A DNA stretch of 64,000 nucleotides, taken from contig NZ_JAMJWD020000005.1 of NCBI RefSeq assembly GCF_023554255.2, forward strand, positions 248,001-312,000, in the 5' to 3' direction. A program made the position numbers and the translations under genes. The notes beneath the pieces were generated by a model. The model did no database searches and was not told where the DNA came from. It was given only the letters and a program-made list of their open reading frames with translations. Source of the DNA: Phyllobacterium sp. 21LDTY02-6. GTDB lineage: Bacteria > Pseudomonadota > Alphaproteobacteria > Rhizobiales > Rhizobiaceae. How positions within the stretch are numbered: position 1 is the first letter of the stretch; the number at the start of each line of letters is the position of its first letter. Positions 18,180 through 27,048 of this stretch are shown in pieces.

Positions 18180-19235
18180 TCATGATTTCGGTTCCGGCAC
18201 GTCTTTGAGAGAAAACCGGATCAGCATGTCGTGCCTATAGGTCTCGCCTGCCGTGAGAACTGTGGATGGGAAAGCGCTGACATTGGGGCTATTGGGAAAG
18301 CCCTGCGTCTCGAGGGCAAAGCCGGCATATCGATCGTAATGCGCTCCACCCTTTCCTGTGGCAGGGAAAGCACCGAAATGGTTCGCCGTGTAAAATTGCA
18401 GGCCCGGCTGGTTAGTATGAATGGCGATGGCGCGCCCCGATACCGGATCCCATGCCTCGACACTGGGCTCGTCTTCTGCGCATTCGTCAAGGCAGAAATT
18501 GTGATCATATCCACCTCCCGGCCATGCGTCTTCAATGCGATCTCCAATTGGATGTAAAGTGCGGAAGTTGAAGGGCGTGCCGCTGACAGGCCGCATGGTC
18601 CCCAATGGAATCTTATCCGCATCGACTGGCGTATAATATCCGGCTGCGATCCGAAGATGTTGGCCCAATACAGAGCCTGAATCATGGCCCGTCAGGTTCC
18701 AGTAGCCGTGATGGACGAGATTGACGATGGTGTTCCGGTCGCTGCTGGCCCGAATATGGATTCCAAGATCACCGCGGGTGTCCAGCGCATAGGTAACGCT
18801 TGCCGTCATATGGCCTGGATAGCCCTCATCGCCATGGGGACTGTCCAGCTCAAATCGTACGGCATGGCCGGAGGCATCCGGCACGGCTCTCCAGACACGT
18901 TTGCCAAAGCCGTTCGGGCCACCATGGAGATGGTGCGCACCATCATTGCAGGCAAGCTGGTAATCGACACCGTCCAGCGTGAATTGACCGGCGGCAAGAC
19001 GATTGGCATGGCGACCACAGACTGCGCCAGCATTGCCGCGATTGGTCACATATGCGTCTGGCTGATCGTAGCCGAGAACGATATCCGCCTCGCATCCTTT
19101 CCTGTCGGGCCGCCAGAGCTGATTGAGCACCGCACCATAGCTGAAGAGACGAACGCGCGTATCTCCACGCGCAATATCAAAGCCTTCTATGGGCTGACCA
19201 TCGACAGAGCCAGCCAGGAAAGTGGTGAACGCCAT
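18180..19235 (-). CDS. Aldose 1-epimerase (GalM-like)
   Basis: This 351-residue beta-sandwich mutarotase interconverts alpha and beta anomers of a sugar. It has NDGAHHLHGGPNGFGKRVW, the catalytic histidine segment VHHGYWNLTGH and the catalytic glutamate segment FALETQGFPNSPN. It is 8 nt after the TctA stop, making it the last gene of the tripartite transporter operon. That implies the operon deals with a free hexose-type sugar or its acid, unusual for a tricarboxylate-type transporter. Confidence 0.9.
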   Translation of the reverse strand: MAFTTFLAGSVDGQPIEGFDIARGDTRVRLFSYGAVLNQLWRPDRKGCEADIVLGYDQPDAYVTNRGNAGAVCGRHANRLAAGQFTLDGVDYQLACNDGAHHLHGGPNGFGKRVWRAVPDASGHAVRFELDSPHGDEGYPGHMTASVTYALDTRGDLGIHIRASSDRNTIVNLVHHGYWNLTGHDSGSVLGQHLRIAAGYYTPVDADKIPLGTMRPVSGTPFNFRTLHPIGDRIEDAWPGGGYDHNFCLDECAEDEPSVEAWDPVSGRAIAIHTNQPGLQFYTANHFGAFPATGKGGAHYDRYAGFALETQGFPNSPNVSAFPSTVLTAGETYRHDMLIRFSLKDVPEPKS

Positions 19236-19243
19236 GAACGCTC

Positions 19244-20743
19244 CTATTCCGCAAAGGTTTCGTCACGTCCACGCCGTATAGCGGGCAGAGCCACTAGCGC
19301 CACGAGCACCACGCAGATCACAAGGATACCAGCGCTGATTGGGCTGGTGAGCAGCACGGTGCTGTCACCCCGCGATAGAAGCAATGCTCTGCGCAGATAT
19401 TCTTCCATCATTGAGCCAAGGATGAGCGCCAGCATCATCGGTGCCGGTTCTGCGCCTATCTTGCGCAGCAGATATCCAGCCACGCCGAACAACGCCATCA
19501 GATAGACGTCGAAGCTCGCATTGCTGACAGTAAACACACCGATGGCACAGAAGCCCAGAATGATCGGGTAAAGCAGATGATACGGCATAGAAACGAGTTT
19601 TACCCAGAAGCCAATCAGCGGCAGGTTGAGGATGATAAGGAACAGGTTGCCCACCCACATGGACACGATCAGCCCCCAGAACAACGCTGGCTGGTCGGTC
19701 ATGACGGTTGGTCCGGGCTGAATGCCCTGTATCAACATGGCGCCGATCATCAGGGCCATGACCGGATTGGAGGGTATGCCAAGAGTGAGCATGGGGATGA
19801 AGGCGGATTGAGCGCCGGCATTATTGGCAGCTTCCGGTGCCGCGACACCCTCGATGGCTCCCTTGCCGAATTCTTCGGGATGGTGGGACATTTTCTTTTC
19901 GGCTGCATAGGCCGCGAAAGAGGCTAGGTTGGCCCCGCCACCGGGCAGCACGCCAAGGATGGAACCCAATCCGGTGCCACGCAGGATGGGCCAGAAGATC
20001 CGTTTCCAATCTTCCCGCGTCGGCAGGCTGCCCGAAACCGATTTGAGAGAAATGCTCCTGTCCAGTTTCTCTTCGAGATTGGCGATGATCTCTCCAATTC
20101 CGAAAAGACCCATGGCAATGGCGACGAACTCGAGGCCGTCATAAAGTTCCGGCACATCGAATGTGTAGCGGGCAACACCAGAATTGATATCGGTGCCCAC
20201 GAAACCAAGCAGCAGACCAATAAGGATCATGCCCAACGCATGGAGTAGTGATCCATTGGCTAGCACCACGGAAGCGATGAGGCCCAGCACCATAAGAGAG
20301 AAGAAATCCGCCGGCTGGAAGTTGAACGCGACCTGAGCCAGAAAGGGGGCAAAGAGCGCAATGACCAGAGTGGCAATGGTGCCCGCGATGAACGAGCCAA
20401 TGGCCGCTGTGGCCAGTGCCTTGCCGGCCTGGCCATTGCGCGCCATCTGGTAACCGTCGAGCGTGGTGACCACCGAACTGGTTTCGCCCGGCAGATTGAC
20501 CAGAATAGCCGTGGTCGAACCGCCATATTGAGCACCATAGAAAATGCCCGCCAGCATGATCAGCGATGTTTCAGGCGGCAGACCGAAGGTCAGTGGAAGT
20601 AACATGGCGATGGTGGCGACTGGGCCAAGGCCGGGCAGAACGCCAATTGCAGTGCCAAGGAAAACCCCGACAAAGCAATACACCAGGTTCAAGGGGGTCA
20701 TTGCCGTGACAAGGCCCAAACCGAGATTGGCCAACATATCCAT
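19244..20743 (-). CDS. Tripartite tricarboxylate transporter large permease (TctA family)
   Basis: This 499-residue protein has about twelve helices and TctA hallmarks: [42 protein letters not shown] near the N terminus and [20 protein letters not shown] in the middle. Family length is about 500, so it is complete. It works with TctB (8 nt upstream) and the TctC receptor to import a carboxylate driven by an ion gradient. Confidence 0.93.
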   Translation of the reverse strand: MDMLANLGLGLVTAMTPLNLVYCFVGVFLGTAIGVLPGLGPVATIAMLLPLTFGLPPETSLIMLAGIFYGAQYGGSTTAILVNLPGETSSVVTTLDGYQMARNGQAGKALATAAIGSFIAGTIATLVIALFAPFLAQVAFNFQPADFFSLMVLGLIASVVLANGSLLHALGMILIGLLLGFVGTDINSGVARYTFDVPELYDGLEFVAIAMGLFGIGEIIANLEEKLDRSISLKSVSGSLPTREDWKRIFWPILRGTGLGSILGVLPGGGANLASFAAYAAEKKMSHHPEEFGKGAIEGVAAPEAANNAGAQSAFIPMLTLGIPSNPVMALMIGAMLIQGIQPGPTVMTDQPALFWGLIVSMWVGNLFLIILNLPLIGFWVKLVSMPYHLLYPIILGFCAIGVFTVSNASFDVYLMALFGVAGYLLRKIGAEPAPMMLALILGSMMEEYLRRALLLSRGDSTVLLTSPISAGILVICVVLVALVALPAIRRGRDETFAE

Positions 20744-20751
20744 TTACTGCC

Positions 20752-21213
20752 TCACCGAAACCAGGAGCCGAGAATAGGAATGGGCAGGCCGAGGCCGTAG
20801 GTGAACAGGGCCGCGCAAGCCAGAGTGAAGGCGATCACCCCCAACGCAGTCCGCCATTCCAGGCTGAACCTGTCGCTGGCAAGCGCCCCGAGGACGAGCA
20901 GCAATGGCATCGTCATGGCAAGACCCGCCCGTTCAATCAGAAAGCCGAAGGCGAGGACGCCCCCGGTGATCAACGCAATGGCCTTCCAGGCAATTGGGCC
21001 GACAGCCTCGCCGGTCGTTGTGACGCTGCGAACGAAAGAAATCACCGCGAAAATCAACAGCAGGCAGGAAATGTAGAACGGAAAGAATCCTGGGCCCATA
21101 TTGGCCGCGCTACCGATCACATAATCCCGGCCATAGAAAAGACCCGCCCCGCCCACCACGAGGTAGAGCAGCCCCATCCAGAAATCTTTCGGATTGCACA
21201 CGAATGAGGGCAT
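20752..21213 (-). CDS. Tripartite tricarboxylate transporter small permease (TctB family)
   Basis: This 153-residue protein has four predicted helices, including GLLYLVVGGAGLFYGRDY followed by the TctB-type MGPGFFPFYI segment. ATG 21213 (MPSFVCNPKDFW) is the natural start; the longer open frame to 21417 runs into the aldolase gene. It is the small membrane subunit paired with TctA. Confidence 0.85.
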   Translation of the reverse strand: MPSFVCNPKDFWMGLLYLVVGGAGLFYGRDYVIGSAANMGPGFFPFYISCLLLIFAVISFVRSVTTTGEAVGPIAWKAIALITGGVLAFGFLIERAGLAMTMPLLLVLGALASDRFSLEWRTALGVIAFTLACAALFTYGLGLPIPILGSWFR

Positions 21214-21232
21214 GGTCGAAATCCTTGGTTTA

Positions 21233-22015
21233 TTAGCCCGTGCGCCCGTAAAGCTGACGGAACGTGCCGACATCGGCGAGGGAGCGGTCCCGCAGGATCG
21301 CGGTGTCCGACGCGGAATTGACCATGGCATAACCGGCATCGAACAATTCCTGCCAGGAACGTTGCAGGGGAACGGTGCCCATGGGAATGCCAGAGTCCAG
21401 AATCTTGCGCTCGGCAAGTTCGAAATAGGGCACGACTTCTGGATGATGACGGTCTGCCAGATGACCGGCGGAGCCGGTCAGATCCATGGCGCCGATGAAC
21501 ACGACATCGATGCCCTCGACCTTGAGAATCTCGTCAAGATTTTCCACCGCCTTGACCGTCTCGATCTGCAAGACGACCAGAAGGCGCTCGGAAGCCGTAA
21601 GCTGATAATCCTTGATCATCCCATAATGGGAGGACCTGCTGCCAGCCCAGCCAGCGCCTCTTATACCGGAGGGCACGTAGCGGCAGGCTGCCACGGCGGC
21701 CCGGGCTTCTTCTGCAGTATCGACGGAGGGGATCATGATTCCTTCTGCTCCAGCATCGAGCGCCCGCTTGATCATCACATGATCGTTCCATGGCACGCGA
21801 ACGATAGCGGTGGCCGGGTTGTTGGCCATAGCCTGAAGCTGGCCGATCAGACTGAGATTGTCGCCCACGCCATGCTCCTGATCGATCAGGAGGTAATCAT
21901 AGCCCGCGAGGCTCAGTAACTCGGTGACGACTGGACTTCCCGAGGACGTCCAGCAGCCGAGAACTTTTTCGCCGGCCACGAGGCGGGCCTTCATGGAATT
22001 ATCTCTATAGGTCAT
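21233..22015 (-). CDS. HpcH/HpaI-family aldolase
   Basis: This 260-residue class II aldolase has YLLIDQEHGVGDN, the barrel segment GAEGIMIPSVDTAEEARAAV, and the metal ligands in VLQIETVKAVENL (Glu) and FIGAMDLTGSAG (Asp). It would cleave a 4-hydroxy-2-oxo acid to pyruvate or a relative. ATG 22015 follows GAAAGAGATGAG. It sits between the TctC and TctB genes, tying aldol cleavage to this transporter. It is a paralogue, not a copy, of the aldolase at 9603. Confidence 0.87.
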   Translation of the reverse strand: MTYRDNSMKARLVAGEKVLGCWTSSGSPVVTELLSLAGYDYLLIDQEHGVGDNLSLIGQLQAMANNPATAIVRVPWNDHVMIKRALDAGAEGIMIPSVDTAEEARAAVAACRYVPSGIRGAGWAGSRSSHYGMIKDYQLTASERLLVVLQIETVKAVENLDEILKVEGIDVVFIGAMDLTGSAGHLADRHHPEVVPYFELAERKILDSGIPMGTVPLQRSWQELFDAGYAMVNSASDTAILRDRSLADVGTFRQLYGRTG

Positions 22016-22049
22016 CTCATCTCTTTCAATGCGCACAATTGCGGATGCC

Positions 22050-23042
22050 TCAAGGCTTGGAGCCTGCGACGATACCTGCCTTCGCAATCAGATCCCCGAA
22101 CACTGCATGGTCCTGGCGGCGACGCTCTTCGAGCTGCGCCAGCGTCTGCTGACCGGGCTGTAGCCCAAGCGTTGCAAAACGCTCGATCACCTTGGGCAAT
22201 TGCACATAGCGGTTCATCATTTCGTTCAACTGCTGGCAGATTTCGGGCGGCGTCCCCTTCGGCACGGCAACACCGTGCCACGAACGGATGGCCCAGTCGG
22301 GAAGACCAGCTTCCGTTGTCGAGGGGACATCAGGCAGGGATGGCCAGCGGCTTTCCCCAAGCGTGGCAAGGCCGCGCAATTCACCGCGTGTATGATAGCC
22401 GGCATCACCCATGGAGAAATTGACCTGCGTCTCACCCTTGAGCGTGGACTGAATGGCATCTGCCGCGCCGCGATAGGGGATGTGGGTCATTTCAATACCG
22501 GTGCGCTGCTTAAAATATTCACCACACAGATGTGTGAGCGAACCCTGTCCGTTGGAGGCAAAGTTCAGCACACCCGGATTGGCCTTGCCATAAGCGATCA
22601 GCTCTTCAAGCGTATTGGCCGGAACCGAGGGATGGACCGACATAGTATTGAACTGGTCGCCAGCAAATCCCACCGGCGTAAGGTCGGCTAGCGGGTCGTA
22701 ACGCACATTACCAAGGAACGGTGTCACCGCATAGAAAGTGTTGCTAACCGCCAGCAGCATGTAGCCGTCGGCGCGTGCGCGGGAGACCATGTCGCCGGCA
22801 ATGCCACCACCACCACCCGGACGATAGTCCACCACCACGGTCTGCCCGGTTTCCTTGGTTATCTCGTCACCAAAGCTGCGCGCGATGAGATCGCTGGTGC
22901 CGCCGGGATTATAGCCGACAATGAATGTGATATTGCCGCTCGGATAGCCGGATTGGGCGAAAGCGTCAGGTATTCGTGGCAGCACGAGGCCAGAAGCCGC
23001 TGCGCCGATGAAATGCCGGCGTGACAGTTTAAATTGGGTCAT
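22050..23042 (-). CDS. Tripartite tricarboxylate transporter receptor (TctC/Bug family)
   Basis: This 330-residue periplasmic receptor begins SRRHFIGAAASG, a twin-arginine signal, and ends its leader near PDAFAQ. The mature part has the Bug pattern ITFIVGYNPGGTSDLIARSF, VVDYRPGGGGGIAGD and MTHIPYRGAADAIQSTLKG. Bug proteins usually bind carboxylates, nicotinate or amino acids through ordered waters. It is the first gene of the operon and is divergent from the LacI gene at 23202. Confidence 0.92.
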   Translation of the reverse strand: MTQFKLSRRHFIGAAASGLVLPRIPDAFAQSGYPSGNITFIVGYNPGGTSDLIARSFGDEITKETGQTVVVDYRPGGGGGIAGDMVSRARADGYMLLAVSNTFYAVTPFLGNVRYDPLADLTPVGFAGDQFNTMSVHPSVPANTLEELIAYGKANPGVLNFASNGQGSLTHLCGEYFKQRTGIEMTHIPYRGAADAIQSTLKGETQVNFSMGDAGYHTRGELRGLATLGESRWPSLPDVPSTTEAGLPDWAIRSWHGVAVPKGTPPEICQQLNEMMNRYVQLPKVIERFATLGLQPGQQTLAQLEERRRQDHAVFGDLIAKAGIVAGSKP

Positions 23043-23110
23043 GACGATCTCCTCCCGATATACGCCATTCCGCCGGCTTGATACGAGCGCCGGACTTGTA
23101 GTTTCACGGA

Positions 23111-23124
23111 TGTATGCGCATTCA
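23111..23124. promoter_or_regulatory. Candidate LacI-type operator ATGCGCAT
   Basis: TGTATGCGCATTCA lies between the divergent TctC and LacI genes. Its core ATGCGCAT is a perfect palindrome with the central CG expected for LacI-family operators. The identical 14-mer in reverse orientation occurs at 24304-24317, just past the regulator gene. Confidence 0.55.
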
Positions 23125-23201
23125 TTTGCCTTGTCAACCTTGTATGGAAATGCAATATCAGTCGCAGCTATGCCTCAAAGCGGATGACACAGGCCTGATA
23201 G

Positions 23202-24245
23202 ATGACCAAAGCCATTGAAGAGCCAACAATGCCTCGATCACCCCGCGCCGTTGACGTCGCCAAGGTTGCCGGGGTGTCGCAGGCGACCGTCTCCCGGACG
23301 TTTAACGAGCCGGACAAGGTTCAGCCTCACATCAGGCAAAGAGTACTGGCGGCCGCTGAAAGCCTTGGCTGGCTGCCGCACGGAGCAGGAAGCGCACTGG
23401 CGCGACGCCGCAGTCTGATCGCAGGCGCATTGATCCCGACTCTGGCAAATGGCATATTTGCCACCCATGTCGCCGCTCTGCAGGAAGTGTTTTCCGATGC
23501 TGGAATCAACCTGATCGTGTCGGTATCCAATCACGACCCCGCGCAAGCAATGCGCAGTACCCAGGCCATGCTGGCCCGCGGGGTAGAAGCCATAACCGTG
23601 GTTGGGGAAGATTTCGGCGATCCCATCTTCGATTTAATGGCGGCACGCCGTGTACCCTATGTCATCACTCATGGCTTCAATGCCAATAGTCGTCACCCCA
23701 CAATCGGCATCGACAATTTCAAGACTTTTCAAGAAATTACGAATTATCTCCTGTCGTTGGGCCACACAACCGTCGGCATGATCGCTCCACCTCAAGCGAA
23801 TAATGCGAGGGTCGAGGCCCGGGTCGGCGGGGTCCGCGACGCATTGGCGGCTGCAGGGCTGGGCATGCGACCAAAGCACTTCATCGAGGGGCCTTGGAGC
23901 ATTCAGTTCGGTCGGGACAGTCTTGCGGCTATCCTGGCCGCCGGAAGCCCGACGCCAACTGCAATCATCTGTGGTAACGACCAGATCGCCTTCGGTGTGT
24001 TGACCGAGGCCAGAGCACGCGGCATATCCATACCGAACGATCTCTCCATCATCGGTTTTGACGACGATCCCATTGCGCAGCACACCACTCCACCGCTTAC
24101 CAGCGTGAAAGTGGACCGAGCTTCGATGGGACAAGAGGCGGCGCTATATTTGTTGGCGCGCCTGCGCGGCGAAATGCCCGACCTGCCGCCCCCCATGCAG
24201 GCCAAGCTGATAGTACGCGGCTCGACGGCGCCAGCCAAACGCTGA
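23202..24245 (+). CDS. LacI-family transcriptional regulator
   Basis: This 347-residue repressor has an N-terminal HTH (AVDVAKVAGVSQATVSRTFNEPDKV) and a periplasmic-binding-like effector domain ending with DLSIIGFDDDPIAQHTTPPLTSVKVDRASMG. Start may be ATG 23202 or ATG 23229. It is divergent from the TctC-aldolase-TctBA-GalM operon and likely represses it through ATGCGCAT-centred sites on both sides of its own gene. Confidence 0.9.
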   Translation: MTKAIEEPTMPRSPRAVDVAKVAGVSQATVSRTFNEPDKVQPHIRQRVLAAAESLGWLPHGAGSALARRRSLIAGALIPTLANGIFATHVAALQEVFSDAGINLIVSVSNHDPAQAMRSTQAMLARGVEAITVVGEDFGDPIFDLMAARRVPYVITHGFNANSRHPTIGIDNFKTFQEITNYLLSLGHTTVGMIAPPQANNARVEARVGGVRDALAAAGLGMRPKHFIEGPWSIQFGRDSLAAILAAGSPTPTAIICGNDQIAFGVLTEARARGISIPNDLSIIGFDDDPIAQHTTPPLTSVKVDRASMGQEAALYLLARLRGEMPDLPPPMQAKLIVRGSTAPAKR

Positions 24246-24555
24246 ATCTGGAAATAACAACTCTGCGCCAATGCGCATCTTCCGAACATAATAGCGACCA
24301 ATGTGAATGCGCATACAGCTGCCGTGACAGGTCCAGCGGTCATGACATGCCGCACGCAAAGGCCGGAGACATGACTGCACCCGACCCGCCGAGCTCAAAC
24401 TTCTCCCAAAATCACCCTGCCAAACGGGCGCCATCCAGACATGACAACACCCATAATTGAACGCTATTCGGTCGGATCGACGTCCCTTTCCCGATCGACT
24501 GCCATTTGCCCATATAGCCGGTCTTGCCTGCAAGTCCTTGGGCAAAAGGCAAGGA
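24246..24555. other. 310-bp gap between convergent LacI genes with two ATGCGCAT sites
   Basis: No convincing gene is present. The stretch contains ATGCGCAT at 24271-24278 and TGAATGCGCATACA at 24304-24317, matching the operator at 23111. No strong intrinsic terminator is visible for either convergent gene. Confidence 0.5.
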
Positions 24556-25575
24556 TTAGAGCTCCGGAATATTTTCCCTGAATATTACTTGTATGCGTGG
24601 CGGATGATTGTCGAAGGGCTGACCCTTGACGCTGTTTATCAACGCGGCGAGCGCCTCCCGCGCTTCAACGCGCGGGTTTTGATCGATGACGGCATCCATG
24701 GTGCCATTCAACAAAAGTCGTTTGGTGTTTTCGGTCAATTCGTGACCGACGAAAATGACAGAATTTGATTTCCCGGAATCGATCAACGCTTGTCCGATGC
24801 CCTGATTGCCCGCGCCGAGATTATAGATGCCAGCAAGCTCTGGATGGCGCTCAAGCAAAGCCATGGTTTCCGTATAGGCTTTCTCACGGCTGTCCTCGAT
24901 CTCCTTGAGTTCGACAATGTCAAGATGTGAGAACTCCTCCGTGATTACACGACGAAAGCCCATTTCACGCTCTTCATGACCACGATAGGAAAGGGATCCG
25001 GCAAAAAGTGCGATCTTTTTATCTGCTGACCGGACAAGGAAACGGCCGAGAATATAACCGCCGAGGCGGCCAGCAGCTCGGTTGTCGATGCCGATATAGC
25101 CGACGCGCGGCACATGCAGGATGTCAGATGCGATGGTAACGATGTGTGCGCCGGCTTCGGCAAGGGAGCGCATGGCCTCGCGCACGGCCGGGTGATCCAG
25201 TGCGATCACGCCAATGCCTTGCGCCTGTCCCTTGAGCGCCTCGAGTGCGCGCGCCAGTGTATCGGGGTTGAAACCTTCGACACTGTGGATTGTAAGCTCG
25301 ATCTCAGGCTGCAGAGCGGCCTGCTTGACAATCTGGTTGCGCAGATTGGCAATGAAGGTGTTTGTGCCCGCTGGCAAAACGAAATCCAGCCTGATGCGGT
25401 GGGCGGGATATGGGCTAGACCGTGTGCTGCCAGGCAGATAGCCAAGGTCCCGGGCGGCTTCGAGCACGATCTGCCGCGTGCGCTCTTTAACGCCTTCACG
25501 GTTGTTCAGCACGCGATCGACGGTAGAACTGGAAACTCCCGCTGTCTTAGCAATATCGCTCACCGTCGAACGCAA
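24556..25575 (-). CDS. LacI-family transcriptional regulator (TVDRVLN subclass)
   Basis: This 339-residue regulator has an HTH reading TVSDIAKTAGVSSSTVDRVLNNREGV. The TVDRVLN recognition helix marks a LacI subclass common in Rhizobiales next to ribose-type ABC transporters. The effector domain has IGVIALDHPAV and GYIGIDNRAAGRLGGYILGRF. Translation starts at TTG 25575, set by GAGGAGTCTGA. It is divergent from the Gfo/Idh gene; the 358-bp region between them carries AAATGATG repeats likely to be its operators. Confidence 0.88.
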   Translation of the reverse strand: MRSTVSDIAKTAGVSSSTVDRVLNNREGVKERTRQIVLEAARDLGYLPGSTRSSPYPAHRIRLDFVLPAGTNTFIANLRNQIVKQAALQPEIELTIHSVEGFNPDTLARALEALKGQAQGIGVIALDHPAVREAMRSLAEAGAHIVTIASDILHVPRVGYIGIDNRAAGRLGGYILGRFLVRSADKKIALFAGSLSYRGHEEREMGFRRVITEEFSHLDIVELKEIEDSREKAYTETMALLERHPELAGIYNLGAGNQGIGQALIDSGKSNSVIFVGHELTENTKRLLLNGTMDAVIDQNPRVEAREALAALINSVKGQPFDNHPPRIQVIFRENIPEL

Positions 25576-25591
25576 ATCAGACTCCTCATCA

Positions 25592-25609
25592 AAATGATGG
25601 AAAATGATG
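25592..25609. promoter_or_regulatory. Tandem AAATGATG pair, proximal to regulator
   Basis: AAATGATG occurs at 25592-25599 and again at 25602-25609, one helical turn apart, next to the TTG start of the LacI gene at 25575. The same pairing with the same 10-bp phase recurs at 25774. This suggests a two-site operator read from one face of the helix. Confidence 0.5.
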
Positions 25610-25756
25610 TATTTCGAATTCCGCAGGATGCAAGCCCGGTCGTGCTAAGGGCATGGGTTTTCCTCGTTAGAATCTAGTGCGCTACGAGATAATTCCATCA
25701 TAAGACGTCATTGGTTCATAGGCGAGTCGTGGAATTCGGACGAAAATCGGCGCCAG

Positions 25757-25790
25757 TCATCAATATTGATGATAAATGATGTAAAATGAT
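25757..25790. promoter_or_regulatory. 16-bp perfect palindrome plus tandem AAATGAT pair
   Basis: TCATCAATATTGATGA (25757-25772) is a perfect 16-bp palindrome. It is followed by AAATGATG at 25774-25781 and AAATGATT at 25784-25791, again 10 bp apart. This cluster lies about 145 bp upstream of the Gfo/Idh start at 25934 and about 165 bp from its partner pair at 25592, suitable for cooperative or looped repression. Confidence 0.55.
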
Positions 25791-25933
25791 TGTTAATGGC
25801 GTTGACACTGCGATGTTGAGGCTTCAATAATCATCAAGTTGCCAATGGAGGTTGGCTTCTCCTCGAAGGAGGAGGGTCCAGCTTGTCGATCCGTCGATAA
25901 GATGTGGACCCTTGGAGTACAGTGGAGGATGCA

Positions 25934-27025
25934 ATGAGGGAAGCGCTGGGCTTTGCTCCTGATCCGCAGTTGCGGGCCAGGGAGTTCAAAATTGGCTGTG
26001 TCGGTGCAGGCATGATCATGTCGGAGTGCCATCTTGCGGCCTACAAGATTGCGGGCTTTACCGTCGCGGCAATCGCCTCGCGCACCAAGTCCAAGGCCGA
26101 GGCGGTGGCCGCACGCTGGGGTATCGGCATGGTTCACGACACGCCTGAAGCGCTGATCGCCGATGAAGCAATCGAAGTCCTCGACATAGCATATCCGCCG
26201 GACCAACAGCCTGCGCTCATTCGCACAGCGCTCGCACAGCCGCACATAAAGGCAATTCTGGCGCAAAAGCCGCTGGCTCTGACGCTTAAGGAAGCCATTG
26301 CTCTTCGCGATGAAGCGGAACGGGCTGGTAAAATCCTCTCGGTCAATCAGAACATGCGCTATGACCAGTCGATGCGCGTATTGAAGCAAATTCTCGACAA
26401 GGGTGAGCTAGGTGCGCCCGTGATGGCGACGATCGAAATGCGTGCGATCCCTCATTGGCAGACATTTCTCGAAGATTACGATCGCCTGACATTGTCCAAT
26501 ATGAGCGTGCATCATCTCGATGTACTGCGATTTCTGTTCGGTGAGCCAGAAACGATCACCACGCTAACGCGAACTGACCCGCGCACCAGGTTTGAACACA
26601 AGGACGGCATTACCGTTTCGACGCTGATGTTCGCAAGTGGCGTCATGGCTGTCTCGATCGAAGATGTCTGGTCGGGGCCGCGCGAAGAGGGCTTCGACAG
26701 CGATATTTACATCAAGTGGCGCGTCGAAGGTACGGATGGTGTGGCACAGGGCACGATCGGCTGGCCCGATGGTTCGCCGTCCACGCTGACCTATGTGTCC
26801 AGGAAGACGACGAGCGGCAAATGGGTGAGTCCGAAGTGGGAAACAATGTGGTTTCCACATGCCTTCATCGGCGTGATGGAGCAACTGCAATACGCCATTC
26901 AGTCGGGCGAACCGCCAGCGCTTTCAGTGGCCGACAATGTGAAGACTGTCGCGCTCATTGAGGCTGGTTATAAGTCGATCGATGAGTGCCGCACGGTCAG
27001 ATTGTCTGAAATATCAATCAATTGA
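25934..27025 (+). CDS. Gfo/Idh/MocA-family oxidoreductase
   Basis: This 363-residue NAD(P)-dependent dehydrogenase has an N-terminal Rossmann segment IGCVGAGMIMSECHLAAY. The usual EKP catalytic motif reads AQKPLALTLKEA, so the lysine is kept and Glu is replaced by Gln. The C-terminal sheet domain has MSVHHLDVLRFLFG with the conserved histidine. ATG 25934 is chosen for GGAGG 5 nt upstream; GTG 25904 is less likely. It is the first gene of a sugar operon and probably oxidises a sugar or inositol-like hydroxyl. Confidence 0.88.
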   Translation: MREALGFAPDPQLRAREFKIGCVGAGMIMSECHLAAYKIAGFTVAAIASRTKSKAEAVAARWGIGMVHDTPEALIADEAIEVLDIAYPPDQQPALIRTALAQPHIKAILAQKPLALTLKEAIALRDEAERAGKILSVNQNMRYDQSMRVLKQILDKGELGAPVMATIEMRAIPHWQTFLEDYDRLTLSNMSVHHLDVLRFLFGEPETITTLTRTDPRTRFEHKDGITVSTLMFASGVMAVSIEDVWSGPREEGFDSDIYIKWRVEGTDGVAQGTIGWPDGSPSTLTYVSRKTTSGKWVSPKWETMWFPHAFIGVMEQLQYAIQSGEPPALSVADNVKTVALIEAGYKSIDECRTVRLSEISIN

Positions 27026-27048
27026 AGTAAAAGGGGAGGGATTGGATC

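Noticed and set aside
18684-19505. A long plus-strand frame (273 codons) across GalM and TctA
   Set aside because: Antisense shadow of two well-supported genes; its translation has no family pattern and no ribosome site.
20752-21417. A 221-codon version of TctB
   Set aside because: The extra N-terminal part overlaps the HpcH aldolase gene; TctB proteins are about 150 residues and begin at MPSFVCNPKDFW.
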